From positions 1-20,204 of the forward strand of contig LWCA01000691.1 of the NCBI GenBank assembly GCA_001642005.1: 20,204 bases of DNA, given 5' to 3'. This document shows positions 1 to 9,883 of the stretch, piece by piece (within the stretch, counting starts at the first letter, position 1; every line of letters begins with the position of its first letter). The stretch comes from Intoshia linei. Its lineage: Eukaryota; Orthonectida; Rhopaluridae. Both the position numbers and the translations under genes were made by a program. The notes below the pieces were generated by a model, which saw only the letters and a program-made list of their open reading frames with translations, was not told where the DNA came from and did not search any database.

Positions 1-1319
1 AAAAAATATAGATCAATAAATTTGGAGGAACACTATGTGATGGTAGGCGAACCGGGAGGTTTTTACTTACACGACATGGCTCCAAAAAATAGCAAGGGTC
101 GAACGGTGGCAAAGTGCATATTTGAAACTATTGAGGACACACCGTTGAAAAATAATTTGGAAATAGTTAGCTCAGATGGTACAGCAAGCATGACAGGTGT
201 AAATAATTGTTGCATAAGAGCACTGGAAGAATATTTAAACAGACCATTACAATAATCCATCTGTCTTCTACATTGCAATGAGTTGCCACTTTGTCATGTT
301 TTCATGGAGCTTGACGGCACGACAAAGAGTCAAACTGCATTTTCTGGACCAATAGGAAAGACATTAAATGGAAATGTTTCAGAATGGCAATTGCAGAACT
401 TTAAAAGAATTGATAATCAGAATTTTCCATTAATTCCCAATAACATCATTGATGATTTAAGTTCAAATCAGTACTATGGCTATAGGATATGTATGGCTTT
501 TCGGTTAGGATTTGTTGATGATGACCTTAAACTGTTAGAAGTTGGACCAATAGTACATTCTAGGTGGCTCACTCTTGCATGCAGAATTCTCCGAATGTAT
601 GTTTCCACAAATAAACCAACAGCAACTTTAAGAAGTCTGAGTGAATTTTGTCTGAAGGTATATTTTCCAAACTGGTTCGATATAAAGTTACTGATGGTTC
701 CAGAAATTTGTTTAATATGCTCCAGATAATAATTCAGATTCCAAACCAAATAATTAGAAATATTTCCTTAAGAGTTGTTCAGCGAAATGCCTTTTACGCG
801 CATCCAGAGAATGTTCTTCTTGGTATGCTTGGTGATGAAGATAAAAGTATTAGGCGGCTTGCTGAAAGCAAAGTCACGTCTTTAAGAGGTAACTTACCCT
901 TTTTCACGATTGACATTGGCAGAACCGATTTCAACAACAATACAACTGAAAACTGTTTTGATCTTTCTGATGATGACTGTGACCTGCCTAAATCAACAAA
1001 TGTGATACAACACTTTAAACCGCAAAAGTTGAATCTAAAATCCAAGGTTTATTACAAGATGGTAGATATGAATGCAGATTTTATAGAAGAACCTCCTGCC
1101 ACGCAAAGAATAAGTGATGATGCTATAGAAAAAATCAGAAAAGCATTACTCATTCTTCATCATCCTTGTCACAATCAAGCTGTCGAAAGACATGTCAAAC
1201 TAGTGACAGAAGCTTTGAGTTCTGTAGCCGGTTTCGAGAGGAGGGATGGCATGATTCGCCAACGCATCAAATCCCGGAATTTGATGCCAAAATTTAACAC
1301 AAAATCTCAATTTTCATAA
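1..1319 (+). pseudogene. Broken copy of a multi-copy, transposon-associated arthropod protein family (function unknown)
   Basis: The reading frame enters from the left edge, so the 5' part is missing. Frame 1 runs to an in-frame TAA at 253-255, resumes without shift (conserved stretch CNELPLCHVF, then MELDG), and carries FSGPIGK near 340 and GPIVHSRWL near 545. Around 680-690 the similarity jumps to frame 3 (DGSRNLFN, then QRNAFYAHPENVLLGML) and runs to a TAA at 1317-1319. I recognise this block order, a GPxxHSRWL core followed by a QRNAFxAHPEN motif, as a large family of near-identical hypothetical proteins scattered through arthropod and cnidarian genomes, which behaves like mobile-element cargo. 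No biochemical function is known to me. One stop and one frameshift make this copy a pseudogene unless they are assembly errors. The tail after residue PEN is acidic then basic and is poorly conserved. The exact transposon superfamily is not determinable here. Confidence 0.72.
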
Positions 1320-1357
1320 AACTTTTTGGACTAAATAATTTAATTGTATTTGTATTT

Positions 1358-1363
1358 AATAAA
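1358..1363 (+). promoter_or_regulatory. Poly(A) signal AATAAA of the broken gene
   Basis: Canonical AATAAA lies 39 nt after the stop at 1319, a usual spacing. It suggests that the ancestor of this copy was an ordinary polyadenylated transcript. Confidence 0.5.
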
Positions 1364-1459
1364 GTTACATAAAACATGTAACTATGATGGTCTATTTTCA
1401 GCAAACATTCTCATTATAAATATACATATTAAAATCTGATAAAAATAGAAAATTTATTC

Positions 1460-1784
1460 ACTACAATGTGCTTTCTTTAAATTACAAAAAATACGAAAAT
1501 TGGCAAAAAAATTATAAAAAAAGTGGTTTTTGCCCAATAACTTTTTTTTTGTATCCCCAAGAAAAAAAGTTCTATTAGGACAGGTAGAAAGTTGACTATT
1601 CCGCTCATTATGAGCCCAAAATCGACTCTCTACGATGAGCGTATCAAAAGTTATAGCGATATTGTCGATTTTCGGCCCCGCTGCCACCTGGTGGCCAGGG
1701 CCACCATACCGACGGGGGCCACCTCAAAATTTTTGGTTTTAGTGCATATTTGGACTATTTGTCACGATTTGTGAACTACAATGT
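1460..1784. repeat. Probable short mobile repeat with GC-rich core, flanked by a 10-bp direct repeat
   Basis: ACTACAATGT occurs at 1460-1469 and again at 1775-1784, enclosing about 305 bp that differ sharply from the surroundings. 1675-1725 is GC-rich (repeated GGCCACC-type motifs, partly palindromic around CCACCTGGTGG) inside AT-rich DNA. The left part has A/T homopolymer runs. An open frame on the minus strand here (1454-1687) resembles no protein family I know. A SINE or MITE insertion with target duplication fits, but no terminal inverted repeat is clear. Confidence 0.4.
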
Positions 1785-1835
1785 TGTGATTAATGATACT
1801 AAATTACATATTCACTCCACCCTAATATATATATA

Positions 1836-2015
1836 AATCCTTACTTATCCTAACTTATATAATATGCTACGCGACTTTTGTTTGTATGGGTGTGTGTGTC
1901 TGTGTGTTATGCTTAATTTGAATAACTACCTCTCTTATAATTTTGTAAAGTTCACATTTAAATTAGTTTTTTCCGGGGGTGTTCGCAAACGTAATTGCAA
2001 CCTCCTAATTTCAAC
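1836..2015 (+). repeat. Solo left-end fragment of repeat family R1
   Basis: Begins AATCCTTACTTATC and contains TTATATAATATGCTACGC, a GT-rich run, AATAACTACC, ATAATTTTGTAAAGTTCACA and TTTTTTCCGG. The same landmarks in the same order begin the complete element at 7679 and, inverted, end it at 10233. Similarity fades past about 2015 (CAACCTCC), so only the terminal ~180 bp remain. No second end or target duplication was found nearby. Confidence 0.65.
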
Positions 2016-2020
2016 TCTTT

Positions 2021-2432
2021 TTTCAATTTTTTATAAAAACACACTTTATATCGTTTAATTTGGATCACTTCAAATTTATTAATTAATAAAAATTAATTAT
2101 TTTTTAATTATACCAAAAAAAATTATAATTGTAAAGAGAGTTTATTAATTTTTACAAACATTTGGAAAATCATAGTGAATTACGTATAAAAATAATTTGC
2201 AATGATAAATACCAATAAAATTAACATTTACATTTCATATTTTAAATTGTTAATTCTTTTTAAATTTCAAATTGTTAAAACTTTCAATTCAAATTTTATT
2301 GTTCTTTTTGTTTCTAAGACATTTCGAAAAGTATATGATTAGTACTTATAAAATCTGGACACTGTATTTTATAATACAATAATTTAAACAAAAATATAAC
2401 TTTATTATGAAATCTTTATTAGTGCTAATAAA
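2021..2432. other. AT-rich stretch upstream of the debranching enzyme gene, no gene seen
   Basis: Very AT-rich with stop codons in all frames. It should hold the promoter and 5' leader of the gene starting at 2433, but I see no convincing TATA box or initiator, and no repeat copy beyond the R1 fragment that ends before it. Confidence 0.5.
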
Positions 2433-3869
2433 ATGAGCCAAAATGATAAAGCAAATCAAATTGATCAAACCAATAAAATTGAAAAGAACGTAAATAAACC
2501 GTTACAAATAGATACTACTTCAGATTCATATACAAACTCAAACGCAGAAAATGACGATACAAACAAACATAGAGAAATACAATACGCCGTAGTGGGATGT
2601 ACTCATGGGGAATTGGATGTAATATATAATGAAATTCAAGAATATGAACAAAAAGAAAACTTGAAAATGGATTTTTTATTATGTTGCGGTGATTTTCAGG
2701 CAGTAAGGAATCCATCCGATTTACAATATATGGCAGTATTAAAAAAATATGCAATAATGCATGATTTTCATAAATACTATAGCGGTAAAAAAGTTGCTCC
2801 AATTTTAACTATAGTTATCGGAGGTAACCATGAAGCGTCAAATTATATGCAAGAATTACCTTACGGAGGATGGTTGGCTCCAAAAATATATTATATGGGT
2901 TATTGCAATGTAATTAATATTGGGGGATTAAGAATTTCTGGGTTATCTGGAATCTACAAAAGATACAATTATCCCAAACATCATTACGAGTGTGTTCCAT
3001 ATGGAATGAACAAAGATGTAAATCATTTTAAAAAATTTAACAATGTCATTTCTGTTTATCATACTAGAAAAGAAGACGAATTAAAATTATGTTGTGTTAA
3101 AAACTTGGTAGACATTTTTATGAGCCACGATTGGCCTATAGATATTACAAATTTTGGAAATTCTAAAAATTTGATTAGGAACAAAAAACATTTAGAAAGT
3201 GATATAATTAATGGACAGTTGGGGTCTCTTCCAGCTCAATGTGTTATTAATCAGATGAAACCTAAATTTGCTTTTGCTGCTCATTTACATGTCAATTTTA
3301 AAGCAGAAATTTTCGTGAATAATGAGAGTGTAACCAAATTTTTTGCATTGGGAAAACCAAATCATTATTTTAAACATTTACAATTTAATTCAATTTTTCC
3401 TAGAAACATTGACATGACTGATAATGGCGATTTGAATGTTTCTTATGATTTAGAATGGTTGAGTATTTTGAGAGCGACGAATTATTTAAATACTTTTGAA
3501 TATGTGAATGTTATTTCATATGATTACAAAAAACTTCCTGATGAAGCTGATTTAGAGGCGACTAAACAATTGTTTGGTGAATTGAAAATTCCAAATAATT
3601 TCACTCAAACCGCGCCACCTTTTACTGATTCATATCAAAAATATTTTCAAAGTGGTCCTTTTAAAAATCCACAAAATACTGTATTTATGCACAAATTAGG
3701 TATTGATGATCCCGTTGAATTACAACTTAATAAAGACAACCGGTCGTTTCAAGATTATTTTAAACTCTTTCAAAGAAATGAAAAAAGTGACATTCAATGT
3801 TTAAGTCAGATGAATACGACGAAAGATGAAGGTGATATTGTTATTGATATTTCGGATATTTCTGATTAA
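2433..3869 (+). CDS. DBR1: RNA lariat debranching enzyme (2'-5' phosphodiesterase)
   Basis: A 478-residue protein from one exon. DBR1 linearises excised intron lariats by cutting the 2'-5' branch bond, in the nucleus. The metallophosphoesterase ligands are all present in order: Cys56-Thr-His58 in the family-specific VGCTHGELD, Asp87 in CCGDF, Asn132-His133 in GGNHEAS, His232 in MSHDWP and His284-Leu-His286 in AAHLHV. Family stretches GGWLAP, SGIYKRYNY and VDIFMSHDWP follow family order, and a divergent C-terminal domain follows (about 300-478) with YVNVISY. The ATG at 2433 has A at -3. It leaves an Asn/Thr-rich N-terminal extension of about 49 residues before the catalytic core, whereas in animals the core normally starts at the very N-terminus; no later Met precedes the core. 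No introns are seen. An intact frame with every ligand argues for function, and a retrocopy origin is possible. Confidence 0.95.
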   Translation: MSQNDKANQIDQTNKIEKNVNKPLQIDTTSDSYTNSNAENDDTNKHREIQYAVVGCTHGELDVIYNEIQEYEQKENLKMDFLLCCGDFQAVRNPSDLQYMAVLKKYAIMHDFHKYYSGKKVAPILTIVIGGNHEASNYMQELPYGGWLAPKIYYMGYCNVINIGGLRISGLSGIYKRYNYPKHHYECVPYGMNKDVNHFKKFNNVISVYHTRKEDELKLCCVKNLVDIFMSHDWPIDITNFGNSKNLIRNKKHLESDIINGQLGSLPAQCVINQMKPKFAFAAHLHVNFKAEIFVNNESVTKFFALGKPNHYFKHLQFNSIFPRNIDMTDNGDLNVSYDLEWLSILRATNYLNTFEYVNVISYDYKKLPDEADLEATKQLFGELKIPNNFTQTAPPFTDSYQKYFQSGPFKNPQNTVFMHKLGIDDPVELQLNKDNRSFQDYFKLFQRNEKSDIQCLSQMNTTKDEGDIVIDISDISD

Positions 3870-3915
3870 ATTCATGTCTTGTTTTATAGATACTATGCAG
3901 CAGCCATCTCAGACT

Positions 3916-4183
3916 CTAATACGCGCCGGGTTGTATTATAAAAACTTTCCTAGCATCAACTTTTGAAACGATTACACTATAAAAAAAAATTTTTTTTTTA
4001 ATGAAACCGTTATCTCTTCTCGTCCGAGAAAACACCGCAATTTCGTACAAATAAATTAGCATGGGCATCATCATCAAATCATCTTTATATAAACACTTTG
4101 AATTATCTTCATCACTCATTTTATAATCAGTGTCTTCCACTTCAGGTGCATCTTCATATATAAAAATATGTCCATTAGGGTGT
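3916..4183 (-). pseudogene. Unrecognised coding-like fragment downstream of DBR1 on the opposite strand
   Basis: A minus-strand frame running from just after a stop near 4184 down to 3916 reads HPNGHIFIYEDAPEVEDTD, then MSDEDNSKCLYKDDL and PMLIYLYEIAVFSRTRRD. The acidic, mixed composition is less like random AT-rich DNA than neighbouring frames. I do not recognise the family. It could be a relic exon of a mobile-element protein or chance. It overlaps the putative DBR1 3' UTR. No start, splice sites or partner fragment could be identified. Confidence 0.22.
4050..4055 (+). promoter_or_regulatory. Candidate poly(A) signal for DBR1
   Basis: First AATAAA after the DBR1 stop, 181 nt downstream. 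Plausible 3' UTR length, but in such AT-rich DNA the hexamer occurs by chance. Confidence 0.3.
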
Positions 4184-5159
4184 CAAATTTTTTCGAAAAT
4201 TTTAGAACTCGATGGGCAATTAGCACTAAAAGTGTGTATTTGCAAAATAGAAAAATTAATTCGCAATCAAAAACATGTAACGCTATCTATTCGAGTTGCG
4301 TTTGTCATTTTAAATGTTTCATTACAAATATTATGGAGAAATTAAAACTAAACTTTATATTAATGGAAATTGGCGTTTGAGCTTTTAAAAGTGGTACCGA
4401 CTTTATAATATTGTTCTCTATGTTTAGTTATACTGTTTATTTTTTTAAATTTGTTTCTAGCTCAATTTTTTTAGATTATATTAACGATTTAATTTCTCGA
4501 ATTCTGGCTATTTACATTATTTACATTATTTAAATTGTATCCAAAGCATCAAAAAAAAATAAGTATTTGATTTACATTGGTTCATAAAATGTTAAAATTT
4601 GTTTTTGACTGAATTTTTGATTTTGAAATTTTTTCTGTATTTGAATGATATATTTTTAAATTCTATGAATCCTTATAAATTATAATCCTTTACTTATAAC
4701 CCTGTAAGACAAAACTGACGTTTTTTTTTTGATTTGGATAAAATTATAATAGTATTATATATAATTTCAGGGTGAACAAAATGATGTAACTCTTGTGGTA
4801 TGAATCGCTCAACTTTTTGAAATAATCAGGTAATAGCTTTGTTGCTATAGGCAAACTAATAATTTCATTATTTTTATAAGTGCCTTAATTACACTAATCC
4901 TAATATAAATTTTAAAATATAAAGAATCTTTCTAGGGTAAAATTAACTGTAATTTACGATACCAAGGTTAAAAATATGAAAATCGTACTGCAAATATAGA
5001 GGTTTTATAAAAAAGGGAAATGGGATCTTAAAAAGTACTGATCCCTAATTATGATCTTAACGTCTTTTTCGCTATCTAAATGAACTTTCAAATTCAGAAA
5101 TATAATTTCATTACAAGACTCTTGAATCGCTCATTTCTTTAATTAATTTACAGTTGAAG
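4184..5159. other. Intergenic AT-rich stretch, no gene seen
   Basis: Short frames on the plus strand around 4130-4380 overlap each other in two frames and show no family signature. The rest is homopolymer-rich with no terminal repeats or conserved protein blocks that I can see. Confidence 0.45.
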
Positions 5160-6010
5160 TTACATATAAATATTTAATTTAATTTTTACAAAAATATAGT
5201 CACATATATTTAATATGTATTTTTCCGTGTACCGACGCTCAAAAACATTTAAAATTTGATAGAAACGCTCCCTATGCTCGTCTGACCAATTTCCGCAATT
5301 CTTTGCAAAGTAATTTAAATGGTCATCTAAATAATGTATCTTTATACTATACAGACAATCCATTATATCGTAACAGTAAACATATCTTCAATTGCAACTA
5401 AAATTAACTATAAATATGGTTAAATAAATATAATACCTTATATATTTTATAATTCACAGTTCTACGATTTCCGAGAAACATAGTCACTACCTTTTCAAAA
5501 CTATTAAATGCATTCAATTCAATTTCACTTAATGAGTTTCGAAATTCTGTACTTTTTAATAATGTTCTAATTTCTGGGCCATTTAAAATACCAGCACTCA
5601 ATTTAGCATCTGATAAATGTGGGAATATTTTTTTTAATACAAAATGAGGTTTATTGGTTTCATTAATTGATTTATGATTCTTATCCAATCTACACAGGCA
5701 TTGCTTCACAAGACCTAATTTTATATGAAGTGGAGGTAAAATAATATTTTCTTAGTTAATAAGCTTTTCATTAAAACCAGGGTCAATACTTCTAATATTC
5801 CAATTTTTTTTAATATAATTTTCATATTTTTTACGTGAATCAAAGAGACATATGAAACATGGATATTTTATGTAACCATTTTGCATCCCTGTCAAATAGC
5901 TGACAACTTTAAAGTCGCAACATATTTTCCAATTGTATTCTGTATAATTAATTTTAGTTAAGCATAATTTGACAGCTTCATGTCTCTTAATTTTCGAGAA
6001 TAAAATAAAG
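5160..6010 (-). pseudogene. Broken copy of a second multi-copy arthropod family (LPPLHIKLGL / FPHLSDAKL type)
   Basis: Reading the minus strand from about 6000 down: an NWKICCDFKVV block, then QNGYIKYPCFICLFDSRKK, then DPGFN, an in-frame TAA near 5752, LPPLHIKLGL, FPHLSDAKL, GPEIRTLL, FLGNRRTVNYK, then after a frame change between 5404 and 5363, IHYLDDHLNYF and ERFYQILNVFERRY. These blocks, in this order, match a family of multi-copy hypothetical proteins abundant in arthropod genomes and often linked to mobile DNA. The usual forms are GYTKYPCF, LPPLHIKLGL, FPxLSxAKL, HFLHSHLDxFP and GERFHQDI. At least one stop, one frameshift and many substitutions mark this as a dead relic. Its molecular function is unknown to me. 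It lies head to head with the acyltransferase gene that starts at 6186. Confidence 0.72.
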
Positions 6011-6185
6011 GTAAATGTTTAAATGTTGCAGAATATATCTTAAAATTACGATTTCAATACATTCTGTACACACAAGTACAAGATCATTTTAAATATTTAT
6101 TATTTAGTTGTGTGCTTATGTTAATGTAATATCTTATAAATTGTTTACATTATTCACATTGCACACTATATATTTCTGTTATTTG

Positions 6186-7694
6186 ATGGACACATTTAAT
6201 TCTATAAAAAATGGGTTATCTGAGACGCGAGAATTACCCTTGAAATTAATATATGTATTTACAACCATTTTGTTCATTATCACATCGAATTACAAGAATA
6301 AAATGAAAATTTACAGTGCAGCATATATATTTTTGGAATATTTGATATTTTACGAAAAATATCTCTTGTATTACTCTATTGGGCCAATAATTAACCTCGC
6401 GTTAATATACGTTATTTTTAATTTTACTAAATATAATTCATTGTTCCGAGTGTATATATATCAAATTGTTCTAATATGGTCATTGTCTTGGTCCATTATG
6501 ATGCATAGATTACCTGGAATAGATCTTTATGATAGTCTCAGGAAAACGAATGTTTTTCTAACATTTGCAAGAATGTTGTCGACCGGTTCTTATATTTCTC
6601 AAAATCTAGGTTTGTCCAATGATGAAAAATTGATAACTCCAAAAGAAATCCATACAAACTCAAAAAAATATTTAACATCAAGTTCCACATCAGAAAATTT
6701 AAATAATTTAAACAATTCATCAGAATCAAATGATGGAATTCGAACATTTAAACAAGCTTTTTATTTTCAAACTTCAATTGTTGGTACGAGTATTGGTCCA
6801 ATATTTAATTTTCAAGAATTTTCAACTTTGATGAAGCCGTGTAAATCACATTTTAATCATTACAAATTATTAGATGGAATAGTTACTGTTATGATTAGTG
6901 ATAAAATTTATGAATATATTTCTGACATTGGAAATATCGATCAATTATTCACTGATTCATACTATTTAAAAACTAGCATTTTTCAAACAATATGGTATAT
7001 TACATTATTATCTCTTTCATTCAGACTGCAACTGAATAGCGCGTTTAGCTTAGCCGAAGTCTTGGTTAACATTTGCGGAGTTCCAAAACATAGTAACAAT
7101 TCTAAAAATAATAAATGGATTTATGGTATGAATTTTGTAAATTTCATGTCCAAAAGTACCTTTAGACAAATTATGCGTAATTGGAACATGTCTATCCAAC
7201 TTTGGATATATCGTTGCTTTTATAAAATGCTCAATTTACATAAATTGAATCGCGAAATTTCCTTGTTTATTGTCATCTTATTTAATGTTGCTTGGCATGG
7301 TCCGTATATGGTATATTTTTATGCGAGTGTTGTATTTCTTATATGTGTTCTTGTTCAAGATCACATTATTTACAATTACAATACTTGTATGGGTAGAAGG
7401 CACCCAAAACGACAGATTAGTGACCTTAAAGAATGCTTAAATATGATTATTCGACTTAGGATTAATGCACACTTAATTTTTAGTTTGATCATGTGGATTA
7501 GTACTCAATTGGCTCTTGATTTCTGTGTTGTTGTGATGTTTACAGTCAATACATCTACCGTATCTAAATTGTGGACATTCCTGTGTTTTTATCCAATCAT
7601 TGTACTATTGATAATTCTTCTAATCTCTGAATCTGCAAAATTTTATTATACAAAGTTTTCGCGTAATTATCTTTTTATATCCTTACTTATATAA
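6186..7694 (+). CDS. MBOAT lysophospholipid acyltransferase, MBOAT7/farjavit-like (copy A)
   Basis: A 502-residue multi-pass membrane protein from one exon. MBOAT7-type enzymes move an acyl chain from acyl-CoA to a lysophospholipid, typically lysophosphatidylinositol, at endoplasmic reticulum membranes. Visible family features are an N-terminal run of hydrophobic helices, the TSIVGTSIGPIFNFQEF segment (family form YVGxxTGPFxxY), NSAFSLAEVLVNICG, the putative catalytic Asn334 in NWNMSIQLWIYR and His371 in AWHGPY, 37 residues apart. The frame is open upstream to a TTG at 6108 but lacks an ATG; the first ATG at 6186 aligns with the N-terminus of copy B. An Asn/Ser-rich loop (about 158-182) is longer than in copy B. 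The C-terminus runs past copy B's end, and its last five codons and stop lie in a transposon end starting at about 7679. Substrate preference and the exact orthologue are inferred, not shown. Confidence 0.87.
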   Translation: MDTFNSIKNGLSETRELPLKLIYVFTTILFIITSNYKNKMKIYSAAYIFLEYLIFYEKYLLYYSIGPIINLALIYVIFNFTKYNSLFRVYIYQIVLIWSLSWSIMMHRLPGIDLYDSLRKTNVFLTFARMLSTGSYISQNLGLSNDEKLITPKEIHTNSKKYLTSSSTSENLNNLNNSSESNDGIRTFKQAFYFQTSIVGTSIGPIFNFQEFSTLMKPCKSHFNHYKLLDGIVTVMISDKIYEYISDIGNIDQLFTDSYYLKTSIFQTIWYITLLSLSFRLQLNSAFSLAEVLVNICGVPKHSNNSKNNKWIYGMNFVNFMSKSTFRQIMRNWNMSIQLWIYRCFYKMLNLHKLNREISLFIVILFNVAWHGPYMVYFYASVVFLICVLVQDHIIYNYNTCMGRRHPKRQISDLKECLNMIIRLRINAHLIFSLIMWISTQLALDFCVVVMFTVNTSTVSKLWTFLCFYPIIVLLIILLISESAKFYYTKFSRNYLFISLLI

Positions 7695-8036
7695 TATGCT
7701 ACGCAATATCTTTGTGTGTTCCACTTTATTGAAATAACTACCAGTCTTAGAATTTTATAAAGTCCAATTTCAATTACAGTTTTTTCCGGACATATAATGA
7801 GATAAATTTCAACCTCCAAAACTCACACGGTTACTCTTACGGGTCAAAAACCCAAAATGTCCTTTTTTTTGAAAACCAAACAAGTTGGAGAATTTAAAAA
7901 AATATCAAGTTAGTATACGCTGATACGGATTTTAAAATCATAAACATCATAAATTTAAATTTAAAAAAATTATATTTTAAGAGCCAAAACCCCAAATTAC
8001 CCTTTTTTTTAATGAAAACAGTCCTAGAATTTAAAA
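7679..8036 (+). repeat. R1 left inverted terminal arm
   Basis: About 358 bp, pairing with 9884-10233. It starts inside the last codons of the copy A acyltransferase and contains two spaced copies of a GTCAAAAACCC/GCCAAAACCCC plus poly-T motif (7839 and 7982), hinting at internal sub-repeats with a period near 145 bp. Confidence 0.8.
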
Positions 8037-8312
8037 AAATTACTGGTTGTACAGTGTTATCCTGTTAACACACAAAAAAATTTCAATCCGAATAAGTGAC
8101 GACTTCACGGTCAAAAAAACATTTTAGTATTCATAAATATTTTTTTCCGAAATATTTTATTAAAACAAAAAATGTGAAATAATTAAAAGTCCGAAAATTC
8201 AAAAAAAAAAAATTATTCTGATAGAGATTGCGTTAATTATTGATACATAATTGGTATTTTTAAGTATTTATTTAAATTGGTACTAAAAATATATCATTAC
8301 ATTGAAAATTAC

Positions 8313-8626
8313 AAAATAGGTTTATTTAATTTTATTTTTTTTGGTATTTATGCTATTTATAAAATTTTTAGGATTGAACTGTTTTTACTTTATTTTTAAT
8401 ATTATACACACATTCCGTCTAATAAATTAAAAAAATGGGATAACAATTGTTTTTAAAATTCTTTACGCAAATATTAACAAACAAAAAATTAAGATGAAAA
8501 TAATTCACTTTAAAATAAAAAAGTAATGTGATATGATGGTTTCACCTGAACAAAATTTGGGACCACTCTTTTACAGGATTGATAATAGTGAATACTAGGA
8601 TTTTTAAGTTAGATTTTGAACGTGAA
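8313..8626 (+). repeat. Dispersed repeat R2, copy inside R1
   Basis: Shares a long run of order-preserved similarity with 14920-15278: AAAATAGG, ATTTATGCTATTTAT, ACTGTTTTTACTTTA, ATATTATACACACATTC, ATGGGATAACAATT, TTAACAAACAAAAAATTAAG, GTAATGTGATATGAT, GGATTGATAATAGTGAATA and TTTTTAAGTTAGATTTT. No coding capacity is seen. It may be an interior R1 module or a separate nested element. Confidence 0.75.
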
Positions 8627-8946
8627 TTTATTTTTTAAGTATAATAAAAATGCGCCCTCGGCAGAGCTAGGTCCTGTTTGTACGTAGTACATAACAGTCA
8701 ACCTAGTATATTATAAAATATAAAACAAGATATATTGAAATTGTATTTATTTATTACACGTCATTTTTGCATTAATTAATTATCAACATTAATAATGTAA
8801 TGTTATTGAGATACTAACGTATGACAAATTAGAAGCCAATATATTTTGGAATCTAAAATATGTTTGTACTTCTCAAAGGGATCCACAATTAACTAATTTA
8901 TTATAATAACCTGATATTAATTATTTCAAGAATTAATGTAATATTA

Positions 8947-9035
8947 TTAACTCTGCGTGTGGTAAAATTTTAAAATTATTTGCATTTCTATATTTTCCAA
9001 GTACTGCATATACAATAGATAACACGCAGTCTTAA
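8947..9035. repeat. Small inverted repeat bounded by TTAA
   Basis: CTGCGTGT (8953-8960) and its complement ACACGCAG (9022-9029) face each other about 61 nt apart, and TTAA lies just outside each (8947-8950, 9032-9035). This looks like a miniature TTAA-targeting element or a chance palindrome in AT-rich DNA. There is too little sequence to decide. Confidence 0.3.
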
Positions 9036-9148
9036 GGAGAAAACACCACTAAATCCTATCCTAAAAGAAAAAATGTAATTTTATCAAATTTAAGGAAGAA
9101 AAACCACTTAAGCCAATCAAGAAGAAAAAATCCAAGTTTACCACCTTA
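9033..9148 (+). repeat. Diverged two-copy tandem repeat, period about 58 bp
   Basis: TAAGGAGAAAACACCACT at 9033 and TAAGGAAGAAAAACCACT at 9091 start two units that both continue with an AATC/CAATC tract and GAAAAAAT. Small indels separate them. It lies in the R1 middle. Confidence 0.45.
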
Positions 9149-9883
9149 ATATTGAAATTGATTTTATTCTAATTTTCCTAATTAAAAATATAAAAAGTAT
9201 TTAAATTCAAAAATATTTTAGGGTACATGATAAATAATTTTTGAATTTTCGGGCTTTTATGAGGGGCAAATGCATTGATTTTTTTAGTTTAAATCAGTGA
9301 AATTAACAATATAAAAAAATATCTGGTTTGATTAAAATTAAATAATGATACATTTAATGAATTGGAGTTAAAATTATTTTAATTTTATTGAATAGTGAAA
9401 GAGCTTAAAGAATTTAAAGCAAAAAAAATACCTAATGTACCTACTATACCAACCAAAAACACGATAGAAACAAAAAATAACGAAATATAAAGAAAAAAGA
9501 GATAAATATGTATACATTATGTATTATTCATTTATTGATTGCAATAATGTCTCTTGATAATTTCATAGCTCACAATAAATGTTTATCAATATATTAGGGT
9601 ATTTCAAATTTTGAAATAATTCCGGATATAAAACAACTTTAGGGTAAATTTTGTTTATGTTAAATTCAATATCCAACAAATTTTTCATTTAATTTTTTTG
9701 AAGTGGGCAATGACCACTCGGCACAGCTTTTTTAAAATTCTCGCACAGATGTCTTTACGAATTTAAAAAGATGATATTCAAATTAAAAAAATAGACATTT
9801 TAATTTTTATTAGAATTTTTTTATATAACACAATGGTTGTCGAACACCGTTATTTGAAAAATAGTTTGGTCTAAATTTTGTTA

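Noticed and set aside
1454-1687. Minus-strand open frame of 77 residues
   Set aside because: It lies within a repeat, translates homopolymer tracts and matches no protein family that I know.
2515-2802. Minus-strand open frame opposite DBR1
   Set aside because: Antisense shadow of the well-supported DBR1 coding region.
4130-4380. Two overlapping plus-strand open frames
   Set aside because: They overlap in different frames, match no family and lack any splice or poly(A) context.
6108-6185. 26-codon N-terminal extension of acyltransferase copy A
   Set aside because: It would start at TTG, has no ATG, and has no counterpart in copy B.
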